From Varroa destructor (Eukaryota; Arthropoda; Arachnida; Mesostigmata; Varroidae): 64,000 nucleotides of DNA. The notes under the pieces were generated by a model. It was not told the DNA's origin. It saw only the letters and a list, made by a program, of their open reading frames with translations, and searched no databases. Below are positions 12,545-24,330 of the stretch, piece by piece. Within the stretch, counting starts at the first letter, position 1. Every line of letters begins with the position of its first letter. A program made the position numbers and the translations under genes. Location: contig NW_019211455.1 of assembly GCF_002443255.2 (NCBI RefSeq), positions 17,583,126 to 17,647,125 of the forward strand, written 5' to 3'.

Positions 12545-13315
12545 TCACAGTAACGACGTAGGAATGTCAGAACATCGTTCCTCTTCTGTGCAGCCGGCAG
12601 TTGCAGCGCTTGTATCGTCGGCTATTGTGCCGTCAGTTTCCGTAGCATCGCCATTTCCACCCGGCTTTGGCAGGAGTTTAAGGGCAATAGCGAGATCCCT
12701 TAGAACGTCATCGTCGTTGAGACCAAAGTGGGCATTAAACAGAGTGAAATGCGAAAATAAAGTGTTCAGATGGGCGTGTAGCTCGAGAAGGAGAATTTCG
12801 CGAAAGTGGCCATGATACAGGTGAGCCAGTACCGCTAATAGGAGACCATGAATTTTCTTGATGATCGACTCAAACGAAGCAGGGAACTCGCCCTCGAATT
12901 TCGTAGGAAAGAATGCTTCGTTCGTCACCGTGTTCTGAGTGAACGTCATCGCATAGTCGACGTATTGTGGTGCGGCTAAGCGGCACTTCTTGCCACGATC
13001 GTCAAACCATAGATATTGCCGGTTTCCGGGTCCTGACATGTCGGGGCAGCCCGACACTGTGCAAAACTCGGCCACCGTACCGTAGATCATGTTGACGTGC
13101 TCGAAGAAAGCCAGCGTATGGAACGCCAGCCATTCATGATAGTCAAGCCCGTCCGGGAGTGCCACTAGCTCCTTAAGTGACTCTTCGTTGACAGTGCACT
13201 CGAGCACCTGATCCTCCAGATAAATCTTTGGCTGCGCTTCCGTTTGCTCCTTGCGCTTACCACGCCCGGTCAGCCACACAACCGTCTCGCGCAGGTACTC
13301 GGGCAGCCGCTCCAT
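12545..13315 (-). CDS. Mob2: MOB kinase activator-like 2 (Mob2), complete in one exon
   Basis: This 256-residue protein is a MOB-family adaptor. MOB proteins bind the N-terminal regulatory segment of NDR/LATS kinases; MOB2 members pair with NDR (Tricornered) kinases in cell shape and neurite control. The MOB domain spans about residues 45-215. The zinc ligands are present as C85, C90, H165 and H170 (motifs EFCTVSGC and HLYHGH). Family signatures include LPDGLDYHEWLAFHT, PGNRQYLWFDDRGKK, APQYVDY, FPTKF and FPASFES. The N-terminus with TVVWLTGRGKRKE and KIYLED is MOB2-type. The tail after residue 218 is acidic and low-complexity. The ATG has a good context (ACCATGG), and third positions are markedly GC-rich against AT-rich flanks. 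The frame stays open 29 codons upstream of the ATG, so a longer isoform is possible. No intron interrupts the domain. Subfamily call is firm; symbol is by similarity. Confidence 0.95.
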   Translation of the reverse strand: MERLPEYLRETVVWLTGRGKRKEQTEAQPKIYLEDQVLECTVNEESLKELVALPDGLDYHEWLAFHTLAFFEHVNMIYGTVAEFCTVSGCPDMSGPGNRQYLWFDDRGKKCRLAAPQYVDYAMTFTQNTVTNEAFFPTKFEGEFPASFESIIKKIHGLLLAVLAHLYHGHFREILLLELHAHLNTLFSHFTLFNAHFGLNDDDVLRDLAIALKLLPKPGGNGDATETDGTIADDTSAATAGCTEEERCSDIPTSLL

Positions 13316-13415
13316 GGTCTTGGGCAGCCGGGTTCTTCTCTTCTTTACTCGTCCTATCTCGCCTGTACTTGGCCTATTCTGAGCCGTCCGGAGGCCAAAG
13401 GCACTGATTTACAAA
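13316..13415 (-). other. Mob2 5' leader, or extra coding sequence, with two nested acceptors
   Basis: On the minus strand an acceptor, gttgtcctttgactgaacag, has a good pyrimidine tract and branch-like TGAC and puts the exon edge at 13415. A second AG (aaatcag) puts it at 13403. With the first acceptor, an in-frame TAA lies between the edge and the Mob2 ATG, so translation starts at 13315. With the second, the TAA is removed and the frame is open through AFGLRTAQNRP and a basic RVKKRRTR stretch into Mob2. An upstream exon ending in phase 2 could then extend the N-terminus. Confidence 0.45.
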
Positions 13416-13999
13416 CTGTTCAGTCAAAGGACAACAAACAACTGCCCTCTGGGCTGTGCAGAGCCGCAGTTCGAAAGTTTGATAGTAACAGCTGTAATAG
13501 AAAACACTCTTGTGATGATCGTGGCTTGATGTGGCGATCGAAGCTCCTACTGAGCTCCAGTCGCTCACGACCACTGCTGGCTGTCTGTCTCTGTTTGCCA
13601 TTGGAGTAGCGAGGACAGGTTTAACAGCCGCCGTGCAAATGATGCCTCGATGGGCACCGTCATCGCTTCACCACAGGGAACAGCCCCTATACAGTAGTAA
13701 CAGAGACAACATGCAATCAGCAGATTCAAGAGTCACACAGGACACATACGCAGCGAAAGTCAAACGCAGATACTAAATAGGCTGCTCATCAAAGTATATC
13801 CTTCTCGTTGTAAAGATACACAACAGCTTTTGCACACAGACAGGAAAGCTTCAGTAGTAGCAGTAATTGTAGTGGTAATAGTTGTAGCCGAGCTGCTAGG
13901 CAAACAGGCCGTTACTCTCCTCATTAGCTGGTCCGTTGCAGCCCGGTAAACCCTCTCTCTGTGCTGTTACTGCTCACAACACAGACACGCGACACTTAC
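13416..13999 (-). other. Candidate Mob2 leader intron
   Basis: Bounded by a GAAC|GTAAGT donor (exon edge at 14000) and the pyrimidine-tract acceptor ending at 13416, giving an intron of 584 nt on the Mob2 strand. The donor hexamer matches consensus exactly. Pairing of these two sites is inferred from order, strand and spacing. Confidence 0.35.
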
Positions 14000-14117
14000 G
14001 TTCACTCAGACACGCACAGCCCTTTGACGAAACAACTTTATTTGAACTCGGCGCAATAAACAGTCAGCCGCAAAATAAAATCAGGAAAAACTCCGTGGTC
14101 GTTCTCAGCTGTGGCAG

Positions 14118-14157
14118 CCGCGGCGGCGGCGGCGGCGGCACCGGCGGCGGCGGCGGG
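14118..14157. repeat. Interrupted (CGG)n trinucleotide array
   Basis: Two blocks of CGG/GGC repeats separated by CAC, in the presumed Mob2 leader or promoter. GC-rich and likely to form stable secondary structure if transcribed. Confidence 0.95.
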
Positions 14158-14443
14158 CAACTCAGCTAGAATTCGCTCGTTTTTCATCCTAAATCACACG
14201 TCCCCAACTATGCTATCGCTACTGTCGATGGTTTCTATGCTCTGAGGCGCTAACGTAGAACGCAATACACGCGACCACCCGCCGCTAAAAATCGCACCTT
14301 CCTTTTCTACCCTCAGTAACACTCACTCGTCGATAGAGCACAGCCACACCATCGGCCACTGGTGCCCTTCTCCACCGACACACTGCCTCTATTTTTTCTG
14401 AAACCGATAATTCGAGCCGACAAGAAGTCGTTCTGCTAAGCCC

Positions 14444-14464
14444 GCTGCTGCTGCTGCTGCTGCT
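14444..14464. repeat. (GCT)7 trinucleotide array
   Basis: Seven perfect GCT units, read as CAG-class on the minus strand, upstream of Mob2. Confidence 0.95.
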
Positions 14465-14860
14465 CGATCTGTTGATCTCTGCTGCTCACTCTTCTCGTTG
14501 CACTGCGACAGTGTTTCTGTATGCGGACAGTTTTCTGCTATTTGATGAACCTTTGTCAGTTGAAGTAACAAACGAACATGTAAACAAGCAACATGGCCGC
14601 CTAGGGAGCCGCAATGATTTTGTCTGCTAGAACTGTCGCTCGAAAGGAGAGCGGGCGATTGGACGGTGCTCAAGTGGTAGCGACGATGTGGGCTCGCCGA
14701 GCGGTTCGCCGAGCCAACGGCAACTACAGCTTGCGTCCATTGGAAAGAAAAGAAGTCGCCTGTCACGCAAGATATATTATGTAGAAGTAATAAACAGGAC
14801 CAATGTGAGAAAGTAAACAATGAATCGAAGTAATTCGGCTGTTGCACAAAAAACGAGGTG

Positions 14861-16762
14861 ATTCGGTAAACGTTTTTGAAAAAAAGGCAATAATTTATTA
14901 GTGAAACGTGAGAGAGTTATGGAAGTTCTACGACAATATGAGCTTCTGCATGTTTTACACGTTCATTTTCTATCGTGGATACTGAACAGGATCGGAACTG
15001 TTAGTTCCGGTCACCATAGAGAAGGCGTATTACGCAACTGGCGCGAGCTAATAAACTGTGCAGTTTGTGCCTTGTAGAACAAACGAACACATTTTATATA
15101 AAGCTGTTCTATTTGAATATTTCTAATAGGATCATTCTATTTAAAAGCTTACATCTATTTTACGGTTAAAGACGATATATTGGTCGTGAGCGAAAATGTA
15201 TGATAGCAAAGCCGACTATCATTGTTAATATTGCTTTCACCTTGAGTTCAACCATGACTTATCTACCTCAGGTTCCGCCTGATCACGTTCAAAGGTTGTG
15301 GTCCGAGTTAAAATATTATGGAAAATAAGTTTGCTTCAGTTAATCACATCTGTCGTGTATGCCACTGGCGTGGCTTGGACCATAAGAATATAATGCACTA
15401 TTTAAGCCGAAGCTAATACTAACAGATAGAACCAGTAGTATAACCGTAGATTTTTTTCTCACCTACACAGCGAACTCGCACGTTTACACGGATCGTTAAC
15501 TACGCAATAAATCGTATTGACAGACAATGCGTACTTTATTCGAACCCATTGTCCATAATACCATAATGATAAGAGAGCATTTCGTACACGTGTTGTATGT
15601 GCTGGATGGCGTAAGGTCAGTCAGCGTAGAAGAACACCAAGTATAGGCTCTTGAGCGCGGGATACAACAGCCCTTGAATGGCACAACAGATCTGGCAAAA
15701 CTCGAGTCGGTTGGGTCTGAGCAAGCCGTCAGCGAGCTCGTACAGCTAAAAACACTAGACTAACACTGATTTTTGATAAGACATATCCAGGTTGTATAAG
15801 TGCCGCGTAAACCTAGAAAATAATAATACCAGATATCGGTATGAGAAGGCACATGAAGGGGAAGGTACGGAAATGGCTATGTATATTTGACCAATAATAA
15901 TAAACTAATATCGATTGCACAAAGCCATATCATTCATGTTTTGCGTAAATATGTTCTTACAGCGTTTTTCAGTTGACAAAAACAGTGAAGACTCTACAGA
16001 ACATTATTCAGATTTAGCAACGAAATTACGCTGCAGAATAAACGTATTAATGAGCCCTTAAACAGCGTAAGCTAACTGGATACGCGCGGGAACTAGAATT
16101 ATATAAAGTCCTTAACCAATCTGTTTTAGGAAAACTGATATCGGAACCCTGTTCTGTAAACGTGATAGCGTGTAGAAGCGCGAAACCATTATTAAGAAAG
16201 AAGCAGCCGTCGAACTTAGCAATCAGCATCATCATATGCTTATGTACGATTCTGATTGTAGAAGCTCCAAAGGTTAACTAGAGCTCGATGGAGATCAGTC
16301 AAGAGTCGTTGGCTTGTGACAAAAAGCCTGGGATCCTTTTAAATAATTCTAGCACAAAGTGATTAGCGTGCGCGTAAGTGTTAAGTAATGAATTGATCTG
16401 GTAATGCTTTTCATAACACTAACGTTCTGTAAGAGTCAATATGAAAAAAATCGTTAAAAATTACTAACTATCGTGTAGATGCTACGATATTGTCGTGTTT
16501 TTATATAGAAAATATGTCTTGTCATAGCCTTAACTAAAAAAGTTAGCATCGATCAATGTATCCCGCTTGAAGACAGGTGGGAAGGTAAGGTTACGATTTT
16601 TAAACAAAAAATACCGTCACTCGAAATCCATATTCTTTATAGCGATTAATAAATTCTGCGATTGACTTTTCAACAACACGACAAAAATCATTATTATAGT
16701 CTGCCTCTCATGCATACTGCTCTGCAGTAAGGAAAATGCAAAATTCACTTAACAACGCTTAC
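14861..16762. other. Non-coding stretch upstream of Mob2
   Basis: AT-rich, no supported exon or repeat family seen. Confidence 0.55.
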
Positions 16763-16984
16763 CTACTTATGGTTCGAAGGAACCTGGAACGATTTTTTTT
16801 TTATTTCAATGTTATGCGCTATCGCCAATATGGTTTTACTGATCGGATCATCCGATTCAGGCTTCAACACTGAGACCGTGTTTTTGCCACTGGCTTTAAG
16901 CAACATTGCATTTCCGACAAGTGGCACCAGAGTACGCGTTACAACGTTTGCTGCTTCAAAAGCGTGAAACATTCCACCGTACAT
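16763..16984 (-). CDS. Candidate first exon with a ten-base A run and adjacent donor
   Basis: The ATG (16984-16982) lies about 45 bases downstream of a TATATAAAA motif on the same strand. The frame runs 73 codons, starting MYGGMFHAFEAANVVTRTLV, and ends in TAG immediately followed by a strong donor, TAG|GTAAGCG. A run of ten A lies near residues 63-65. One base more or less in that run would move the frame so that it reads straight through the donor instead of stopping. The codon mix in the first 60 residues looks protein-like, but I do not recognise the family. It may be a real exon with a homopolymer error, a decayed exon, or chance. Confidence 0.25.
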   Translation of the reverse strand: MYGGMFHAFEAANVVTRTLVPLVGNAMLLKASGKNTVSVLKPESDDPISKTILAIAHNIEIKKKSFQVPSNHK

Positions 16985-17650
16985 CGTGATAAAAATATTA
17001 GTAAAGGGTCTTCGCCAGGGATTTTTATATAAGTAAATGTACTACTGCCAATACAAATGTCTATTGAAGGAGGGCTCTAACTAGATTTAACACTGACGAG
17101 CAGACTTGCTGGGGTCACTCCAAAATGTACCCTGATGACATCCAATCCCTTTTAGTTCTCCGAATCTATAAACAACTGATGTTTCACGTATTTAATCTCA
17201 AAGGGCAATTGCAACGATTCAAGTAACCTCTTCGATATCGCTCGTATGATACGTACCACAGTGCCTTTCACTCGCCGCCGAAAAGGTCACATTAGAAGTA
17301 TGCAACCATTGACAAGCGCACGCTGAAGTCGATAAACGGTGTGATTTTGTTTGCTACGAATGACGGCCGCCATAGGAAGGCTTCTCGTGGTTATCGTCGT
17401 GAATTCAGAAGCGATTCACCGTGTCCATTATCTTTAGTTCGTATATGTTGCTCACATACTGTCCATTGTTCACCGTAGTAGCCTATTTTTGCGTATCAAT
17501 AAGTTCGGTTTGACTGAAACAAGCTACCCGACAAGACACCCACCTGGACCGATGAAGGCATCAGATCTTTTAACTTCGGGATTATAGTAATGCTCACATA
17601 AAGCTACTGTGCGTAAAGCTGTTATACAATGGTATGATTTACTTGACTAG

Positions 17651-17674
17651 TATATATATATATATATATATATA
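17651..17674. repeat. (TA)12 microsatellite
   Basis: Pure TA array. Confidence 0.97.
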
Positions 17675-19838
17675 ATGTTTATGACATAAATAAACTACGT
17701 TATTGAAAAGATTCATCAGCTGTCTTCAATGGCTTCACGATTCATTATTTGAAAAGGAAAGATTGAAAGGTATCTGAGTGCGCCTTGCAAACTTCAGATG
17801 CACGCATCACGACAGATTATCGCGTGAGGTTTCAGCACAAGAAACTAGTAGTACGTATTAGAATTACGTTCAGGCGAGACAACGATCCACGAAATAAGTT
17901 TTGCTGTCGTAATCGAAAGCTCTAAACGGCCTATCCATATGCATCGAAAGTAACAAACGTAACAAGTGTACCTGACGTGACACTATCGACACGGTCTCGT
18001 AATGAACGATAACATGAAAATCTGTCTTGCCCAGTGAAGTTTTATTTCTGTTGTCCCGTCACCACAAGAACGTTTCTGTTGTCCTGACGGCTGCTTCAGT
18101 CGGGGCCAACGTTATTATTCGTATTGCATTGAACTCTTCAGCTTGACAGGCCATTTACATGACAACAGCCCGAATATAAATCGTCTCGGAATGCACGTCC
18201 TAACAGAGGAAACGCCGTCGCCTTTCGGTCCCTTTTATCTCTTACTAATCGTAAGAAGAACACCGTTCTAGTATGTGGTGTTTGCCTTTTTCTTGTAGCT
18301 GCCCCTTAGCAAATAAAATGTACTTGTATTCTAGGTACACCTTTAAAACACGCTTCAATAAATTAGCTTTGGTCTGTGCCGACGGTCACGTGCACAACAA
18401 TACTAATCCGCAATAATAATAATAATCCGTCAATGGCCAACGGCAGACAATTTACAGTTTTTTTGCTCGCTCGGATCTGATACAGAACGATATCGACGAT
18501 TTTATAATTATACAGCAGTGCGATAATACCACCACCATTATTTAGCTGCAAACAGATTAAACAACAACAGCGACGATGGATCGAAGTAATCATATGAACA
18601 TTGAGCATTGCAACAGCACAGGACAACACAAAGGTGAACTGATGCTTCGCGATATGGCTGTCCTACGTCCGTCAGAGACTCGAGAAGATCATCTTCGTTG
18701 TCCTTGTCCGCGGCTACTGCCGCTGCCTCTGTTTAATAGCATAATCTCCGGTAACGAGAAGCTAATGTCCGACCGCTTCAGAGGCTTCAGGCTATACTCT
18801 TCTGACAATAACGAGCATCTGACTATTTGACACGCGACTGACAACAAGGGGAAAGGCAGAAGACGACGCGTTGGCGTCACGCATCGCGGCACATACTGCA
18901 GTATTAAATAAAGCAGCTTTTCCTGATTGTGTGTTAAACGAGAACTTGGTTTTATTGATATCAAACTAATCCGTTTATTATTAACAGTTTGTCGTTAACT
19001 AACGACGAATTGGTAGGATGCTATTCGTTCTGTCTATACAGGCATCTGGTATCCAATGGATAAAAGACGAATTGATTTGTGACTCATGCTGATGGCCAGA
19101 ACACCAGCTTCCGTGATTGGTGCCACTGGTAAAGGCAACTGCAAACGGGTAACCCATTCTGCACATACGTATGTGTGCATAGCGATATTAATCGTTTCGA
19201 CACATCATTGCTTTACCTTTGAACTAGTCCGACTAACCATAACCGCTTCGTGGTACGCCTACCCTTCCTGACATATACTGCATCTTGTTACGTTTTTTAA
19301 TAGTTTCTGCTGTTCTCCTCTCAACAACTTCTTCGGTCTAGCATCATGTTCGTCACTGTGCCATGATGGCGCAACCGTGAAGTATTTGCCTACGGAACTT
19401 CGGAACATGTGCTACTCCGGATTCCGGCAAAGACATGCATTTGTATAGCGGGAGGCGGTCGTTTGAAACATTTATTTATTTTAGATGGGACCTTCCTGTT
19501 TTTTACATGCACGATGCGACATACCTGTGGCAGCTGCCGCCAAGCATGACCGAGTCACTCAGCATTGCCGCATCCATGACGTGGACACTGGTCAGTTGTT
19601 TATTTATATTGGTATAGCAGGACGACTGACCAAGCGCGAACAGCACCTCTAGTTGCCTGTCTAATTATATATATTGATATACAATCATATCTATGTGTTT
19701 GCCAGATCAACGTATAGTTATAATTGGAAACCACGTGCCACATTACATTTTATCGGCCAATAAGCTGCCTTAAGTTATTTATTATAGATACATTTAACAC
19801 ATTGCATATCTTACAGCTTCAATACATCTATTATATAG

Positions 19839-19860
19839 ATATATATATATATATATATAT
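19839..19860. repeat. (AT)11 microsatellite
   Basis: Pure AT array. Confidence 0.97.
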
Positions 19861-22800
19861 GTTATTCCATCTGTAGAAACATATAAAACGAAGCTACCTA
19901 CGACCATACCCATTTATGCGTACTGCTATAATATCCAAGCACGTGAGTACATATATAAAATATCCAGATGCGTCAGTGGCCTCGAATTTTGATAGACTAA
20001 CTATCTGCGGTCGGTCCGTAATGAACACGCGGGTCTGATCAGATTGTGTGAGAAGTAAATAAGCGAAACGATGCGCGCATACGTTTCATGCCTTGTTTTC
20101 TACAACAGAATAACACAGAAGCATGGTAAAAAAACAATCAGAGTGTACAGGTGACAAGGGACTACTGCCTGACGATTAGTAACGGTAGCTCCATCCAACA
20201 GATGGTATGACTGGATGCGATGATGGAACGGGTGGATCACTTGGTGCTAGATAGTTACACCAATTTACTTAGTTATATTGAGTTTACTGGTAGTTCATTT
20301 GTGAGAAATTTTTAGTGTTGCAGAAGACGATGCTGACGTTTTTTTTTCTAGGCACGATGCTTAACACAATAGATGTTAGAGTAATCGATCCCGTTACACG
20401 GTCGCACATCTGAACGATAGTCTAATCAGTAGGAAGAGCGTTCCATGGTGAAAGGGCTAGGGAAGGCCGAGGTTCGAACACTAACACGCTTATGACTGTT
20501 CCAGTGTGGACAGAACACGAATGAAAACTTTAATAGAACGAATTAAAAACTCACTTTAGTTGCTCACAGGCCACGAAACTTTAACAAAATGCACCACAGC
20601 AATAACAGAAGAGTGCACAGACTCTGTAGAGGTAAATAGATTCAGTGGAGGAATGAATGGGGGGTCACACGGCTATGACCATAATCCGTCCACGACGGCA
20701 ATATGAAACTATAGAAAGCGGAACTACCGGCACCAATGTCGCTTACAGACGTAGCTATACGCATGTATGCGTAACTTTATTAAAAATATCCATCGTCTTA
20801 ACAAACGGACAGTTATGGCCGACGTACAGCCATAAGTCCCTAGCCATTTATCGGTATATATACCTTTCTTGTTATGACTTATGGCTATAAGATATAATTT
20901 CGGCAGTCGCAAAGGCAAAATTAACATAAAACCAAAAAAAAATATAGGCGGAAGGCAGAGGAACTCGATGAAACAAATGTTCGAACATCGAAGATCGAAG
21001 GAAAACAGATGACGAGCTAGTGAACGTGAATCAGAGCCATAAGCAAAAACTCAAACGCATCTAAAAAGCCAGGGAGACGCTACGGCAAAGGAGCCAATCG
21101 ATTGGAGTGGCAAATAATTGGTGGCTGCCAACCGAAAATTACCCCCCACTATGTTGCGCTTCTACTATAATCTGAATCGGGGTCTGTGAGTAACAATTAA
21201 TCGTGGTAGGACTATGAGTACAAGCGTACTGGAAATGGAATGAAAACAGCAACTCGGCTATAGGAATAGCTATATGGTCGCTTAAGCATCAAGTGGAGAC
21301 ATGCATCAGATGGCTGAAAACGACCGGATGTTAGACATCTTCCTTTGTTCCGCTGGTTTACTGTGTCTATGAGTGTAGACTGATGTAGCTATTATGGACA
21401 ACGGTTGTTGCTGACGGCAATGGTTGAATTACAACAGGAAGCATTTCAGTGACGACCAACTCCCAGTGATACTATACAGTGTCTCCTATGCTAGGCCATC
21501 CAGGTTTAACGTGATCTCGTTCTCTAGCATACTCTTTTCCTATTCGACAATCCTATGGATCAAGTTGGACGTAGAGCACCACCCGCTACCCGAAGCCGAT
21601 TCGAGTGTTCAGAAGCGACCTACTAGATGAGCCTAGGGAACGCCGACCTTCGACCTGTCATTTCCCAGTTCGGCATTTTGTCATTTTTATCATTAGCCTA
21701 ATTCAGCGAATGCAATTGTTTCACTTGGCTTAACGAGACGTCTTATTTTCCTGCCACATGGTATCGCGACATCTAATTTAGAAGTCTGTTGATGAAAAAT
21801 AAATAATAATAATAATAAACAAGATTTCGTAAAAAGCTTCAATAGTCATAGTAGCAATTGGCTAACAGCAATAGCTGAGTGACGTTTAATAGCGTTATTT
21901 CAAGGTTTGTTCCTATACCATTGGGATGCTTGTGCGATTTTTTTTATTTTCGATATCTGGCAGACTTTCTACTTATCACTAGTCCCAGTTACATCGTCTT
22001 CGTTCACGAGAACCGGAGCGATAAAATGGGAACAGATCGCACATTCAGGAAGTCCGTCAACAAAGCCTAGGCATATACAGTTCGCTGCCCTAATACAGCC
22101 TGTGAGACAGTCAGTGAACAAATAACACGTTTCGTTGATAGTAAATTCGTCGTCGTCATAATAGCGACAGTCATGCTTTATTCGAATAAACATAAACACA
22201 ATATCTCCAGACAATAAAATTGCACCAACATGTGGTTAACCACAGGACTGACTGGTCAGTGCACAAAATTGACCCGTCAGTAACAAAAACGCGAAAGGCG
22301 GCGACGCAAAGTGATGGGCCGGGTGGCGGTTTATGTTGGCCCGCGGAAGATCGGCACGCAGATGGATTTATGCATGTAAAGATTGATAAGTGCAATACAC
22401 AGATACTTTACACATCTGCTGATTGCTGTTACGTAAACTGCACATTTTTTTCTACTAGGAGTTTCCACCTTTCACGAAACTATACCTTTGATCATGTTTA
22501 TTGGGATCACTGTATACTTTGTGATAAATGGTCCAATATATCTATATATCTTAATTGCCTATTGCTAAAAACGACCCTATTATCGTTCTAACATTTGGAT
22601 GCATGCTAAAATATACGATGGGCGTTAACGTGCTTACCAGCTATGACGCTACAACGGCGTAATACAACAAGCGACAAAATCAGTGACCGTGCTAGCTAAT
22701 TGACTACTTGAAAGGGAACACGCCAGAAACAACTTTTAACTATAATAATAGCTATAGTATATAATGACGCTCATTTACTGAATCGGGATATCGATCGTCA

Positions 22801-24037
22801 ATCAGTGAAACCTCAGATTTGTCAAATACGGCAATGACTGTTTTCATAGTATCCAAGTAGTGTACTAAAACAATCACCAACGTCATTAGGCCTTTCAGAG
22901 ACATTCTTCGCTCGACCACAGCTTCATCATGAATATTGCAGGAGCAGGTCCTTTCGAGATGAGTCCGTTTCCACGAAACTCACCCAGCCTAGAATTCGAT
23001 GAAGTACCAGTCGACATGGTTCCAATCAATGAAACGTCAGTCTTCATACATGTATACAAGAATATGAAGAATTGTGTTGCATGGAGGCATCAAAAATAAT
23101 ATATAAGGTTTTAAAATTGATGTGTCCGGTTAGAAAGGCTATTCAGCGAAGGTACTAGAACCCGTGACGCCGCGTGCTACCCGAGGCATGCATACTCCAT
23201 ATTTTGAACAGATGCACGTAACATCCGGCAAATGAAAAGCAAGTTGGTGTTCTACCGCATAAAAAGTGGGCAAATTATGTTCTTCGATTAGTTGTGTTCG
23301 TTTCTTTTTTCATTTATTTATGAACCTTATTAATGAACCTTAAATAAGCAGGGTTAGTGGAAAGTTTGAATCTGCGTTTCAGACTGTCTAGAAACACATG
23401 AGCTAATTTCCGTAGAAAGATGTCAGGGCCATCCACTTCGAACCAGAGCAACACCGTTCATAATTAATGTCTAAAAAGTGTTTCTATATACGCACTCGTC
23501 ACCGTCACGCGTTGTACTCTGGCCGTCATTTGCTCCGTTAAGGCTGGGGCGCTTGTAAGTAAGATCATACTTAGCCTTTTTAGGCTGGTTACCTACTTCG
23601 GGGCCGTTCGAAATAAACAGAGCATACCGGCAGCAGCAAGGCGGTCTTCGCAGCGCAGCCTCGTGTCTTTTGTCTTGTTCACAATGATCTTTAGTTCAGT
23701 TTACCACATATAATGAGCGCCTTCTGAAAGCTTGTTGGATATGACCCCGATCTGCTCCAAATACGACAAGGCCATAGGTATTGAGCAGAGTTTGTACGCA
23801 TTATCTTAGATTTTGAACATCGAAGGGCAGATCATCCAGCAGTAAAAAGGAAAGCTAGAAGTTTATCACCCACACTGACATCTACGTTTCTGAGGTCTCT
23901 TGCAGAATCATCCTGACCAGATGCAGAGTGTCTGAAAGATTTCGTATTGTGCGAGTTTGTCTTGTCTCGGGACGTCATATCAAACGCTATTAAAAAATCT
24001 GCAACCACGGGGCGTTCTCTTTAATCGACAACGGACA

Positions 24038-24330
24038 CTACGCACTTTTTGAAGTAATATGTCGCCCACTAAAAGGATGAAATGCTTCTGCGCGGGATCC
24101 GTCGGGACACGTGAACAAGTTTCCAAGAACTTCATCAGATGTTCTGCGATGAGGTAGGTAAGAAGCTTGTAACAGTAGCTTCTCGCTATGATCGCTCTCT
24201 ATAAAGGTGGGTTGCGGATTGCCTTTTTCCTTGACAATGACGTTCACGAAAGCATCATTCATTGGCTGCTCTCCATGCTGGAAGCCAACGCTGAACAACA
24301 GACATAGGGCAGGACAAGCTACCAACCACA
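24038..24330 (-). CDS. Candidate terminal exon with a Leu/Cys-rich start
   Basis: An acceptor with a fair tract, cttcatttattcaag, opens 96 codons to a TAG. The translation begins with a hydrophobic stretch (WLVACPALCLLFSVGF), then a polar region, and carries NLFTCPDGSRAEAF near the end. The hydrophobic start would suit a signal or membrane segment, and the FTCPDG motif is faintly like chitin-binding repeats. However, the next cysteines and the tryptophan expected there are missing. There is no ATG at the hydrophobic start. Unrecognised; weak candidate. Confidence 0.2.

Larger units (their letters stand above)
14000..14860 (-). promoter_or_regulatory. GC-rich leader and promoter region of Mob2
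   Basis: About 850 bases upstream of the candidate leader intron are GC- and CpG-rich relative to the AT-rich DNA that resumes beyond 14860. The block carries a CGG array (14118-14157), a GCT array (14444-14464) and a further GTGAGT donor-like site near 14335. This is typical of a leader exon plus proximal promoter. The 152-codon frame across 14389-14847 begins at GTG, not ATG, and includes an alanine run from the GCT array, so I do not call it a gene. The exact transcription start cannot be seen. Confidence 0.4.
16985..24037. other. Long non-coding stretch
   Basis: No recognisable gene in about 7 kb. It contains AT arrays at 17651-17674 and 19839-19860, an AAT-repeat patch near 21801-21820, and an 11-bp perfect inverted repeat (20828-20838 with 20876-20886). 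Frames at 18.4-19.0 and 22.2-22.6 kb are open on both strands without coding bias. Confidence 0.5.

Noticed and set aside
12498..12815. Open frames on the plus strand across the Mob2 exon
   Set aside because: They are antisense shadows of a GC-rich real exon; the minus-strand frame is a clear MOB2 protein.
14389..14847. 152-codon minus-strand frame upstream of Mob2
   Set aside because: Starts at GTG, includes an alanine run from the GCT array, and lies in GC-rich presumed leader or promoter DNA.
20421..20485. tRNA-like pattern (CAGTAGGAAGAGC followed by GGTTCGAAC)
   Set aside because: Spacing is plausible but the T stem does not pair and no acceptor stem forms.
24038..24330. Secreted chitin-binding protein
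   Set aside because: Only FTCPDG resembles the family; the required cysteine spacing and tryptophan are missing and the hydrophobic start has no ATG.
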